Shown in pieces: positions 1-7,026 of a stretch of DNA of 46,712 nucleotides. Position 1 is the first letter of the stretch. The number at the start of each line of letters is the position of its first letter. Below the pieces are notes generated by a model. The model searched no databases. It was not told the origin of the DNA and saw only the letters and a list, made by a program, of their open reading frames with translations. Source of the stretch: an uncultured Roseburia sp. (lineage in GTDB: Bacteria > Bacillota > Clostridia > Lachnospirales > Lachnospiraceae); contig CANPGM010000027.1 in NCBI GenBank assembly GCA_947573605.1, positions 1 to 46,712 on the forward strand, read 5' to 3'. The position numbers were made by a program, and so were the translations under genes.

Positions 1-1309
1 AAGTATGATCGTCCGCGTCAAAGGGACTGCCCCAGCCGATCAGATAGGCCATCTGTCCGCCCCAGTCCGTCTGTACCGGAATTTCGACCGTACAATTTAT
101 CCCGATTTCCCTCAATTGCTGCGCCGCCGCCTGCGCGATATCAAGACGCACCTGATCCCCCGCGCCGACGCTTATGACAAATCCAACCGTCTCTCCGTTC
201 CGTTCGTAAAAATCGCTTTCGCCCATTTTACAGCCCGCCGCAAGAAGAATCTCCCTGGCCTTCTTTGGATTATATTCGTACCGCTCTACCGCTTCATGAT
301 TGTAACGGTTTCGCTGCAGCGGTCCGTAGGCCGGAACGCCCTGACCAAGTAATACGGCGTCAATAATCGCCTCGCGGTCGATCGCATAACAAACTGCCGG
401 AATAAGGTCTTTATTTCGAATCCAGTAGTCGTTTCTGAAATTAAATAAAATTCCCCGGTAATCGGAAGTTTCCATATGATAACAGGTATAGCCCTCCCTG
501 TCTGCAAACGCCTGCGCGTCCTTCGGCGTTAAAAGCGCCAGGTCCAGCTCTCCGGACTCCATCTGAATCGCTTTTACATTGTCGTCCGGTACGATTTTAA
601 AAATAATCCGGTCTATATTCGGTTCTCCTTTAAAATAAGCCTCGTTTTTTTCAAGCGTAATGGATTGACCGACATCCCAGCGCGTCAGTTTATACGGGCC
701 TGTCCCGACCGGACTCCGGAAAAAATCGGATTCCTGCAGATCTTCTCCCATAAGCAGATGTTCCGGGAGAATCGCCATTGTCATATAATCCAGAAACGCC
801 GCATTCGGAGCGGCCAGCCGGAAAGATATCGTATGGCTGTCAATTACGGTAATATCCTCTACATCCTCATAATTGGCACGGTTCTCGGAACCGTTTTCCG
901 GGTCCATTATCGCTTCAATCGTAAATTTCACATCCTCCGCCGTAAAAGCTTCCCCGTCATGCCATTTTACCCCTTCTTCCAGGTTAAACGTATAGGTACA
1001 GCTCTCCTTATCATACTCCCAGTTCTTCGCCAGTCCGGGAACCACCTCGTTGTCGCCGTCATGCGCGGTAAGCCCGTTAAAAAGCAGGATGTTGATTTCG
1101 CCGTGTTCATCCATCGCCGGATTGATTCTGGTATAGTCGCCGCTGCCGTAAACAAGCGTTTCCGAGTCCCTTTCTCCGGACCATGAAGCGCCGCCGTTCT
1201 CCTGCCCGGATAAATTGTCCCGTCTGTCGTTTTCCGGGTCCGGCGCTCCTTTACACGCCGCTAAAATAACGGTCAGGGCCGCCGCCAGCAGTAAAATCTT
1301 TTTTTTCAT
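1..1309 (-). CDS. ABC transporter substrate-binding lipoprotein (SBP_bac_5 family), 3' end outside window
   Basis: The reading frame is open from an ATG at 1309 to the left edge (436 codons visible). It starts with a Lys-rich signal peptide and a lipobox (ILAAC), so the product is a membrane-anchored extracellular lipoprotein. The body has the family 5 binding-protein pattern: a segment around NPAMDEHGEINILLFNGL, then VPGLAKNWEYD, VKWHDGEAFTAEDV and GTGPYKL. This family delivers oligopeptides, dipeptides or nickel chelates to OppBCDF/NikBCDE-type importers; the NPAMDEHGE segment reminds me of proteins annotated as nickel/peptide binders, but the ligand cannot be told here. Two ATGs are adjacent (1312 and 1309); the second is preferred because GGAGG lies 5 nt upstream rather than 2. 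The cognate permeases and ATPases would lie beyond the left edge. The gene follows a long structured leader. Confidence 0.9.
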   Translation of the reverse strand, partial: MKKKILLLAAALTVILAACKGAPDPENDRRDNLSGQENGGASWSGERDSETLVYGSGDYTRINPAMDEHGEINILLFNGLTAHDGDNEVVPGLAKNWEYDKESCTYTFNLEEGVKWHDGEAFTAEDVKFTIEAIMDPENGSENRANYEDVEDITVIDSHTISFRLAAPNAAFLDYMTMAILPEHLLMGEDLQESDFFRSPVGTGPYKLTRWDVGQSITLEKNEAYFKGEPNIDRIIFKIVPDDNVKAIQMESGELDLALLTPKDAQAFADREGYTCYHMETSDYRGILFNFRNDYWIRNKDLIPAVCYAIDREAIIDAVLLGQGVPAYGPLQRNRYNHEAVERYEYNPKKAREILLAAGCKMGESDFYERNGETVGFVISVGAGDQVRLDIAQAAAQQLREIGINCTVEIPVQTDWGGQMAYLIGWGSPFDADDHT

Positions 1310-1495
1310 CATTTCCTCCCATTTCGCCGCATTCAGATAAAAAGGCATACAATCCCTCTTGAAAGGATTGTATGCCTTCGTGAACATACATAGCTCTATT
1401 CGCCGTTTCCGACAATTGATGCAAACAGCGACAGTCGTCATTCCCTGTCGCCCGGAAGCTTCGGCTCCCCCGACGCGGCTTCGTGCCGTTTCGCA
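1310..1495 (-). promoter_or_regulatory. Structured 5' leader, candidate riboswitch or attenuator of unidentified class
   Basis: Between the promoter and the start codon lies a GC-rich leader with several potential stems on the minus strand: CGGC/GCCG around 1474-1490, GGAGC/GCTTCC around 1451-1470 with a CGAA loop, and CGACA/TGTCG around 1430-1450. It ends in a 14-bp perfect intrinsic terminator before the RBS. This arrangement is that of a transcription-attenuating cis-regulatory RNA. I checked it by eye against the consensus elements of lysine, SAM, FMN, TPP, cobalamin, glycine, purine, T-box, fluoride and NiCo RNAs and did not recognise a match. Confidence 0.5.
1338..1380 (-). terminator. 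Intrinsic terminator inside the leader of the binding-protein gene
   Basis: A perfect 14-bp stem (1342-1355 with 1365-1378, arms AAGGCATACAATCC and its complement) with a 9-nt loop is followed on the minus strand by a short T run. It lies upstream of the start codon, so it probably acts as an attenuator rather than an operon end. Confidence 0.8.
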
Positions 1496-1501
1496 GAGCT
1501 T

Positions 1502-1530
1502 ACTATAACACAGCCCGGAAAAAAAAGCAA
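1502..1530 (-). promoter_or_regulatory. Promoter of the binding-protein gene
   Basis: On the minus strand TTGCTT (1530-1525) and TATAGT (1507-1502) are separated by 17 nt. A TGT just before the -10 gives an extended -10. Transcription would start near 1495, leaving about 185 nt of leader before the start codon at 1309. Confidence 0.6.
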
Positions 1531-1570
1531 GTCAAAAACTCTTTTCACACTGCCTCACCGTGAATCCATA

Positions 1571-1984
1571 TTAATCTGAACTTACTTCCTTCTGCACTTC
1601 CTTTATCACACTCTCTATCAGCTTCGCCATCGAAAGGTCCGGCACTCCCGCAATATAATTATTGCAATGATTTACAGGAATTAATATTCGTTTCGCACTG
1701 CTCTGTCCGACTGCCGCCGCCATAGCCGGCGTGATTTCCCCAAGCAGCGCGTCCGCAATTACAATTCCGACGGGTCCGAGAATCAAATCCGCGCTGCGGC
1801 AGCAGACGATTACCGCGTTTTCTCCGGTCGCCGCATGGTCCGCGCCGGCTTTAAGCATAGCCGAAGAGGCGGCGCTGTTCGTTCCGACCGCAGTCACTTC
1901 CTGTTCCGGAAACTGTTTCTTAACGGCGGCAACAATCTGTCTTCCGATTCCTCCGCCCTGCGCGTCAATGACCAGAATATTCAT
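1571..1984 (-). CDS. DUF3842 family protein
   Basis: A 137-residue protein beginning MNILVIDAQGGGIG, a glycine-rich nucleotide-binding-like N-terminus, followed by a segment with NSAASSAMLKAGAD and a C-terminal half with GPVGIVIADALLGEITP and VNHCNNYIAG. This matches the small DUF3842 family common in Clostridia. Its biochemical function is unknown. The ATG overlaps the stop of the upstream nitroreductase gene (ATGA), so the two are probably translationally coupled. It is the last gene of the TIR/SPFH operon; no strong terminator is seen after it. Confidence 0.8.
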   Translation of the reverse strand: MNILVIDAQGGGIGRQIVAAVKKQFPEQEVTAVGTNSAASSAMLKAGADHAATGENAVIVCCRSADLILGPVGIVIADALLGEITPAMAAAVGQSSAKRILIPVNHCNNYIAGVPDLSMAKLIESVIKEVQKEVSSD

Positions 1985-2574
1985 GATTTTTCCTCCACAC
2001 GAATCAGCAATTCGGACAGCCGTCGCTTCGGCACATAATGCACGTCGTTTTCGTCTCTGTAATACGTCGTTTTTCCCGACTCGTCCGCATCTGTCAGCAC
2101 CACTTTTTCATCCGGCCTGCCTATTGCAAGGATAAGCGCCGGTTCTAAATGCTCTGCAAATGAAAACGCCTTTTTTACTTCTTCCCGGTCAAAATTCCCC
2201 AGCATACATCCGCCGAGTCCGGCCTCGACCGCGCCTAAAAGAATGGTCTGCGCCGCAATTCCGATATCCGTGCCGCATGCCTGCGGATTTTTGCAGATCT
2301 TCGTATCCACGCACACAATCAGATAAGCGGTGGGATACTTCCCGTCGTGCGGCAGTTTTCTGTCTTTTAACGCTTTCGCCCATCTCGTGAGGGGATGAAG
2401 GATACGAAGCTGCTCCTTTCCGCATACCGGATAATACTTTAGCGGCTGCAAATTGGCGCCGGAGGCGGCATACCGCGTCAAATCCACCAGCCGCTCCAGC
2501 GCCTCCTCCGTTACCTTTACCGTTTCATCATACCCGCGATAACTGCGGTTGGAAATTAAAAGATCTTTTAACAT
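1981..2574 (-). CDS. Nitroreductase family protein
   Basis: About 197 residues. ISNRSYRGYDE near the N-terminus is the FMN-binding S/R-R-S-x-R motif of nitroreductases, followed by ASGANLQPLKY, GTDIGIAAQTILLGAVEAGLGGCMLG (FMN-binding and dimer region) and IGRPDE. These FMN enzymes use NAD(P)H to reduce nitro or quinone compounds; the natural substrate is unknown. The reading frame could open at a TTG at 2583, but the ATG at 2574 has a better-placed AAAGGGA about 9 nt upstream. The gene follows the 4-TM membrane protein after 51 nt containing a small hairpin, and overlaps the DUF3842 gene by 4 nt. Confidence 0.9.
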   Translation of the reverse strand: MLKDLLISNRSYRGYDETVKVTEEALERLVDLTRYAASGANLQPLKYYPVCGKEQLRILHPLTRWAKALKDRKLPHDGKYPTAYLIVCVDTKICKNPQACGTDIGIAAQTILLGAVEAGLGGCMLGNFDREEVKKAFSFAEHLEPALILAIGRPDEKVVLTDADESGKTTYYRDENDVHYVPKRRLSELLIRVEEKS

Positions 2575-2603
2575 TTTTTCCAATCCCTTTCCTTACATAA
2601 AGC

Positions 2604-2618
2604 CGTGCCGCAGGCACG
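2604..2618 (-). other. Small intercistronic hairpin
   Basis: CGTGCC and GGCACG (6 bp, 3-nt loop) lie between the 4-TM membrane protein and nitroreductase genes. There is no real T run, so it may be a weak terminator or an mRNA-processing hairpin that separates the TIR/SPFH part of the operon from the nitroreductase part. Confidence 0.4.
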
Positions 2619-2625
2619 AAAACCG

Positions 2626-3312
2626 TTATTTATTCGCTTTACAGGCGCGGTTGCGTTCAGACAGCGCGCCGGTAATCTCTCTGCATAAAGTCCGTACGGC
2701 TTCTTCGTTTTTCTCCGATACGGCTCTCTTTAGCTTTTCCATTTTCTGTTTCAGCACCGCTTCCTGCAAAGCGGTCTGGCTGCAGGAAACGGGATCGCTG
2801 TACCGAAATTCCTCCGCCAGACTACGCAATGCTTTATTCATCGAATCGTTGTCCGGATAATCAAGCGAAGCCGCCGTCGCGTACAATTCACGCATATTTT
2901 CCGTATCCGCTTTCTGTCTGTCCTCCTGGCGCATAATTTCATCCCGCACAGCATCCGTGGCAAGCAAACCGACTGCAGCGGCGGCAAGCAGAATTACGTT
3001 TAGGACAAGCGGTATCCAAAACGGCAGAATCCGTGAAACAGCCATTTCCAAAAAGCTCGCTGCAAGCTGTACCAGCAGATAAGCTATGCCGATCCACGCA
3101 ATCGGGAACCCGTAAAACCTGCTTTTTTTTCCGCCTTCCAAAGGCATTGATACCCGAAATACATAGAGCTGCGCCGCCATTGCCGTCAAAGCAAACAGAT
3201 ACGCCAGCCAGAATACCGCATTCCTGGAAAACGGCGCTGCGAAAGATATCACCTGAAAAACCAGAAAAACAATTGCAAGCGCCGCAATTCCCCGTTTCTT
3301 ATTTTTTTCCAT
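2626..3312 (-). CDS. Four-helix membrane protein with cytoplasmic helical tail, unknown function
   Basis: A 228-residue protein I do not recognise. Four hydrophobic segments are visible: residues ~8-28, ~32-52, ~68-92 and ~98-118. A charged, helix-rich C-terminal half (~120-228) follows, with QEDRQKADTENMRELY and KQKMEKLKRAVSEKNEEAV, probably cytoplasmic. The ATG at 3312 follows GGAGGAACGA, and the SPFH gene stops only 9 nt upstream, so co-transcription is near certain. Its position after an SPFH protein suggests a membrane partner or anchor for the SPFH/TIR proteins. This is inference from context only. Confidence 0.75.
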   Translation of the reverse strand: MEKNKKRGIAALAIVFLVFQVISFAAPFSRNAVFWLAYLFALTAMAAQLYVFRVSMPLEGGKKSRFYGFPIAWIGIAYLLVQLAASFLEMAVSRILPFWIPLVLNVILLAAAAVGLLATDAVRDEIMRQEDRQKADTENMRELYATAASLDYPDNDSMNKALRSLAEEFRYSDPVSCSQTALQEAVLKQKMEKLKRAVSEKNEEAVRTLCREITGALSERNRACKANK

Positions 3313-3321
3313 TCGTTCCTC

Positions 3322-4998
3322 CTACTCCGGCTTTCTTGCGCCGCAATTCTGACAAAAGTTCCCGGTCAGCTCCGTCTGTCCGCAGGCGCAGGTCCAGCTT
3401 AAGGACGGCGCCGGTTTCTTTGCTCCGCAATTGGAACAGAAATTTCCAGTCACTGACTTTGCTCCGCAGGCGCAGGTCCAAGCCCCGGAAACCGGAGGAA
3501 CGGCCGCCTGCCCCGTCTGTACCACAGTTTCCAGTACGGGTGAGATGGCGTCTTTCGTCAAATGCGCCATACTGCCTACTGCTCCCAGACCCACGCCGAG
3601 CCCCGCAAGCTCGCCGATTGCAGACATGCCGGCTCCGCCGCCGGTCAGGCCGTTCTTCATGGCCTCCAGTCCGACCTGACGGGCGGTTTCCTGCTGATAC
3701 GTATACCCTTTCATCCGCATCCCCATTGCTTCCGCTTCTGCCTGCATCTTAAGCGCTTCCGCTTCCGCCTGCGCTTTTAATTTCAGCGCTTCCGCTTCTC
3801 CCTGCGCGCCGATCATCTTCATTCTCGCAGCGGTAACGGCCTCAACCTCCATCCGCTGCGCAGCCGCTTCCGCTTCACTCTTACGAATCTGCTGTTCGCG
3901 GACGGACAGATATTGCTGTGCATACTGTTCCTTCATCCTGCAAAAATTCGGATCGTCGTCAGGCGTTACGACTCTGCTGACAAAAAACTCCGGCATTGTC
4001 AGCCCGTATTCCGCAAGCGAAGCGTTGATTTTTTCCCGCAGCGCCTCGGACAGTGACAAAAGCTCCGAGTCAATCTCTAAAATCGGAATCGCCTTTTCCT
4101 TAATCGTCTGCGCAAGATAACTTTTTACCTGCGTAATGACCATCGAACGGAAAAATCCTTTTGTATTACCGTCTCCGAAAAGCTGGGACTGGCTGAACCG
4201 GTCCGTCGTCCCGATTACTTTTAATAAAAGCTTTCTGGAATTGCTGACGCGGATATTAAACTCCCCGCTCGCGCCGATTTCCAGATGCAGCCCGGTAACC
4301 GGATCAAACAGACGCACCTTTGAATCCGTGCCCCACTTGATTCCCATCTGGGTAGCAAGGTTAATGTAATAAATTTCGGAATGAAACGTCCCCTCGGTAT
4401 CTGTCGGAAGCTGAAACGCCTTTTCAAACAGCGGAAGCTGCTGCGTTTCAAGCAGATACCTGCCGGCCCCGAATAAATCAAGCGCCTGGCCGTCTTTGAA
4501 AAAAACCGCTTCCTGGCTTTCATGCACAATTAACTGAGAGCCGAAATTAAAATCCTCCAGCGGATGTTTCCATACAAGCGTTTCATTGTCTCCTTCGTAT
4601 TTGATAATGCCCGCCAGCCCTTCCCGGCGCATTTTCAATGCAGTCAGACGTTCCTGTACCTGATTTTCATAATCACAGACCGGACAAACATACGTAGACG
4701 CGCTTACGCTTGTATTTAGCCGAACGCCGCACTGCCCGCAAAAAAACTCCGCCGCCTGCTGCTGTTCCGCCAGCGTATTAATCGGTTCCGAACAGACCGG
4801 GCAGAGCGCGTCTTTTCCCTTTGACTGATCATAAAGGACCTGATTGCCGCAATGCGGACATTTGCGCACTGCCATTTTATCTGTCCTGACATGAATCGTG
4901 TTCCCGCAGGAACAGTCAATCTTTTTCCCGGCAAAAAAACCGGTTTTTGCTTCCGCATACTTTCCGCACTTCGGACATGCAATTGCGAATTTAGCCAT
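3322..4998 (-). CDS. SPFH-domain protein with N- and C-terminal zinc ribbons (YdjI-like)
   Basis: 558 residues. The N-terminus carries several Cys pairs of zinc-ribbon type (CPKC at 8-11 with CSC at 29-31; CPHC at 47-50 with CPVC at 66-69; CGQC at 87-90 with CPVC at 105-108). An SPFH/band-7-like domain follows (~145-370; FKDGQALDLFGAGRYLLETQ near its start), then an Ala/Glu-rich helical stretch with repeated KAQAEAEALKMQAEAEA-type units, a Gly-rich linker, and two C-terminal ribbons (CACG...CSNCGAKKP and CACG...CQNCGARKPE). This matches the Firmicutes SPFH family of B. subtilis YdjI, often labelled 'virion core protein'. SPFH proteins oligomerise at membranes and organise microdomains. It starts 12 nt after the TIR gene and stops 9 nt before the 4-TM gene. 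Confidence 0.9.
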   Translation of the reverse strand: MAKFAIACPKCGKYAEAKTGFFAGKKIDCSCGNTIHVRTDKMAVRKCPHCGNQVLYDQSKGKDALCPVCSEPINTLAEQQQAAEFFCGQCGVRLNTSVSASTYVCPVCDYENQVQERLTALKMRREGLAGIIKYEGDNETLVWKHPLEDFNFGSQLIVHESQEAVFFKDGQALDLFGAGRYLLETQQLPLFEKAFQLPTDTEGTFHSEIYYINLATQMGIKWGTDSKVRLFDPVTGLHLEIGASGEFNIRVSNSRKLLLKVIGTTDRFSQSQLFGDGNTKGFFRSMVITQVKSYLAQTIKEKAIPILEIDSELLSLSEALREKINASLAEYGLTMPEFFVSRVVTPDDDPNFCRMKEQYAQQYLSVREQQIRKSEAEAAAQRMEVEAVTAARMKMIGAQGEAEALKLKAQAEAEALKMQAEAEAMGMRMKGYTYQQETARQVGLEAMKNGLTGGGAGMSAIGELAGLGVGLGAVGSMAHLTKDAISPVLETVVQTGQAAVPPVSGAWTCACGAKSVTGNFCSNCGAKKPAPSLSWTCACGQTELTGNFCQNCGARKPE

Positions 4999-5010
4999 CG
5001 TCTTTCTCTC

Positions 5011-6936
5011 CTATCTTCCGAAAATCCCCTTTTTCTTCTTCGGCGGCTTATATCTGTAATCCGCGCACCTGCCCGCCCGTTCCTCGCTGTCTTTATAATC
5101 GTTAAGCCGTCGGAACATGTTATACGCCGCATCGTAATCCGTAAAAGAATCTGCCGTTTCCATCTGTTTTACCGCAGCCTGATACAGCGCTTCCGCTCCC
5201 AGAGACTTACATTCCTCCTTTTTCTTCTCTGCATCTCTAAAACCGGCAAGGCCTTCCCACATCGTTTCCGTATCTTCAAGCCGTTCCATGAGCCCGTCTA
5301 TTTCTACGGGCCTGTCCAATCCTTCTCCAAGCCTTCGGAATAATTCCTCCATAATCCGCATCGTCTGTTCATATTTTTCCTCAAGAGAAGCATATATTTC
5401 TTCGGATTCCTTTTGCACCTCATCGTCCGTCCTTAATAGAAAAGCGCGGTATTCCCCGCATTTTTTCTGCTTTTCCCGTTCCGCCGCCGCAGCGGCTTCC
5501 TCGATTTTCTGTTCCATCGCAGAATAGATTTTATTTTCCGTTTCAAGCGCCGCTCTGTCGCCTTCTGCAAACCGTTTCGCTCTGGTCATGTTCCGCTCCT
5601 CTGCCCAGAACTGCTTCTCTTCCTGAAGCTGCGCCGTTCTGTCGGCCTCTGCGGACGGATATCCCAGGTCAAATCTGTATTTTGCTTCTATTCTATGAAA
5701 AGTATACTCCGGATTTACCGTATATTTTGCGGCCATCTCTTCCACATGCGCCGTATCCTCTTCGCACGCGGGAAGCGTTTCAAATACGCACTGCCCGTAT
5801 TTCTCCAGCCTCATCCGTATCAGTTCCCCCGCGTTCCTGACCCGGTTTCCCGCCAGCACTTTTCCGAAATACGCTTCGGAACACTCCGCGTCCATATCAA
5901 GCGCGCGCTCAAAAAATTCCTCCGCTTCCTTCCACTCTCCGTCCTCAAGCGCCATACCGCCTCTTTTTAGCATAGACGAAACGGTATATGCAATTTCTGA
6001 AGTCATATTTGCATCTTTTTTATCAATCGTTTTTTCGCTTTCCGAAACCACTACTTTTTCGACGCCGCGGATTAAATCCTGAATAAAGCCTATTTTACTC
6101 ATATCATAGGATTGAAGCACCGACAATGCCTCCGGCAGATCGTAGGGGTCCATATCCTTATAGCAGGGAAGCAAAAGCCTCGAACGATCCCGCTTCATCA
6201 GCGCCAGATAGCGGCTCCATTCGTTTTTTACCCAGACGGCGTTGAAATGCTCTGCCGTCGTTCCGACCGCAATCATAACCTTTGCGGACTGCAGCGCGGC
6301 AAAAATATAGGGTTCGTATTCTCTTCCCGCGACATTTTCCAGCGTAATCCGGGCAAAAAACACCCGGAAACCCTTCTCTGTCAACTGGTAGTAGATGTCC
6401 TGCGCCATAATACTGTCTTTCGTTCTCGAACCGTCCTCTTCCGATTCCTTATAACAGATAAAAATATCAAACGGTTTTTCGTTCTGCGAGGTCGCCAGAA
6501 TACTTTTCTGTACCTCAGAAATACGAATGCCGTCTTTTATGTACTGCTTCTTTTTGATACCGTCCGAATGCTCCACCGCCGCGAGATAATCAATGTCCTC
6601 TAAAAAATTATCAAAGCTTAACCGATGGCAGGTAGGAATCCACTCATACGTATCCGGATCTTCCACATACTCAATGCCAAAACGCGACAAAGCGCAGCAC
6701 CAGTGCGCCTCCGCGTCCGTGTTATCTTCCTGAATCATCCTTTCATAAACCTGTACGGCCTTGTCAAACTCTCCCGCTCTTCTGAAATGGTTCCCTCTGT
6801 TAAAGGCCGCGAGCCTCTGTTCGTCGGAGGCTTTGGGCAGGGTCATTGTACTTCCGCAGTATTCGCACATTGCAATATGCTTATCCTCGTTTATCGCAAT
6901 ATCGCCGCCGCACATTTTACATTTAAAAACTGCCAT
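5011..6936 (-). CDS. Zinc-ribbon / TPR / TIR-domain protein
   Basis: 641 residues. An N-terminal zinc ribbon (C6, C9, C24, C27) is followed by a TPR-like unit (~40-80) and a TIR domain (~155-290) starting FDIFICYKESEEDGSRTKDS. The domain contains the segment W235-V-K-N-E239, where E239 sits at the place of the catalytic glutamate of NAD-cleaving TIRs. After it come further TPR-like repeats (~325-360), a long charged coiled-coil region (~435-530) and a C-terminal repeat with DYKDSEERAGRC, ending in a KKKKGIFGR tail. Bacterial TIR domains often hydrolyse NAD+ or make cyclic ADP-ribose signals in anti-phage defence; others are scaffolds. First gene of the operon, with its own strong promoter. 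Whether it is an NADase is not proven by sequence. Confidence 0.9.
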   Translation of the reverse strand: MAVFKCKMCGGDIAINEDKHIAMCEYCGSTMTLPKASDEQRLAAFNRGNHFRRAGEFDKAVQVYERMIQEDNTDAEAHWCCALSRFGIEYVEDPDTYEWIPTCHRLSFDNFLEDIDYLAAVEHSDGIKKKQYIKDGIRISEVQKSILATSQNEKPFDIFICYKESEEDGSRTKDSIMAQDIYYQLTEKGFRVFFARITLENVAGREYEPYIFAALQSAKVMIAVGTTAEHFNAVWVKNEWSRYLALMKRDRSRLLLPCYKDMDPYDLPEALSVLQSYDMSKIGFIQDLIRGVEKVVVSESEKTIDKKDANMTSEIAYTVSSMLKRGGMALEDGEWKEAEEFFERALDMDAECSEAYFGKVLAGNRVRNAGELIRMRLEKYGQCVFETLPACEEDTAHVEEMAAKYTVNPEYTFHRIEAKYRFDLGYPSAEADRTAQLQEEKQFWAEERNMTRAKRFAEGDRAALETENKIYSAMEQKIEEAAAAAEREKQKKCGEYRAFLLRTDDEVQKESEEIYASLEEKYEQTMRIMEELFRRLGEGLDRPVEIDGLMERLEDTETMWEGLAGFRDAEKKKEECKSLGAEALYQAAVKQMETADSFTDYDAAYNMFRRLNDYKDSEERAGRCADYRYKPPKKKKGIFGR

Positions 6937-6990
6937 AATAAGCTCCTCTTTTGTTTCTGAATATTTCGTATTCTTTTCTATAACTCATTT

Positions 6991-7019
6991 ATTATATATG
7001 AATTATGCAAAATATTCAA
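6991..7019 (-). promoter_or_regulatory. Promoter of the TIR-SPFH operon
   Basis: On the minus strand TTGAAT (7019-7014) and a perfect TATAAT (6996-6991) are 17 nt apart, about 55 nt before the TIR start codon. It begins within 8 nt of the stop codon of the upstream histidine kinase, so the TIR operon has its own promoter even though it lies in the same orientation. Confidence 0.75.
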
Positions 7020-7026
7020 TGACCTA

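Noticed and set aside
1392-1500. Possible closing stem AGCTCT/AGAGCT for the leader RNA upstream of the binding-protein gene.
   Set aside because: The 5' strand (1495-1500) lies between the -10 box and the predicted start point, so most of it would not be transcribed from this promoter.
1400-1500. NiCo (czcD-type) riboswitch in the leader, suggested by a CAGGGAATGAC stretch.
   Set aside because: The surrounding order of stems does not match the NiCo four-way junction as I know it, and those RNAs precede efflux genes. Left as unidentified.
1502-1535. TTGACT at 1530-1535 (minus strand) as the -35 of the binding-protein promoter.
   Set aside because: The spacer to TATAGT would be 22 nt; the overlapping TTGCTT gives the normal 17 nt.
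3033-3752. 239-codon open frame on the plus strand.
   Set aside because: Arg/Pro/Ser-rich translation, antisense to the membrane-protein and SPFH genes; a composition artefact.
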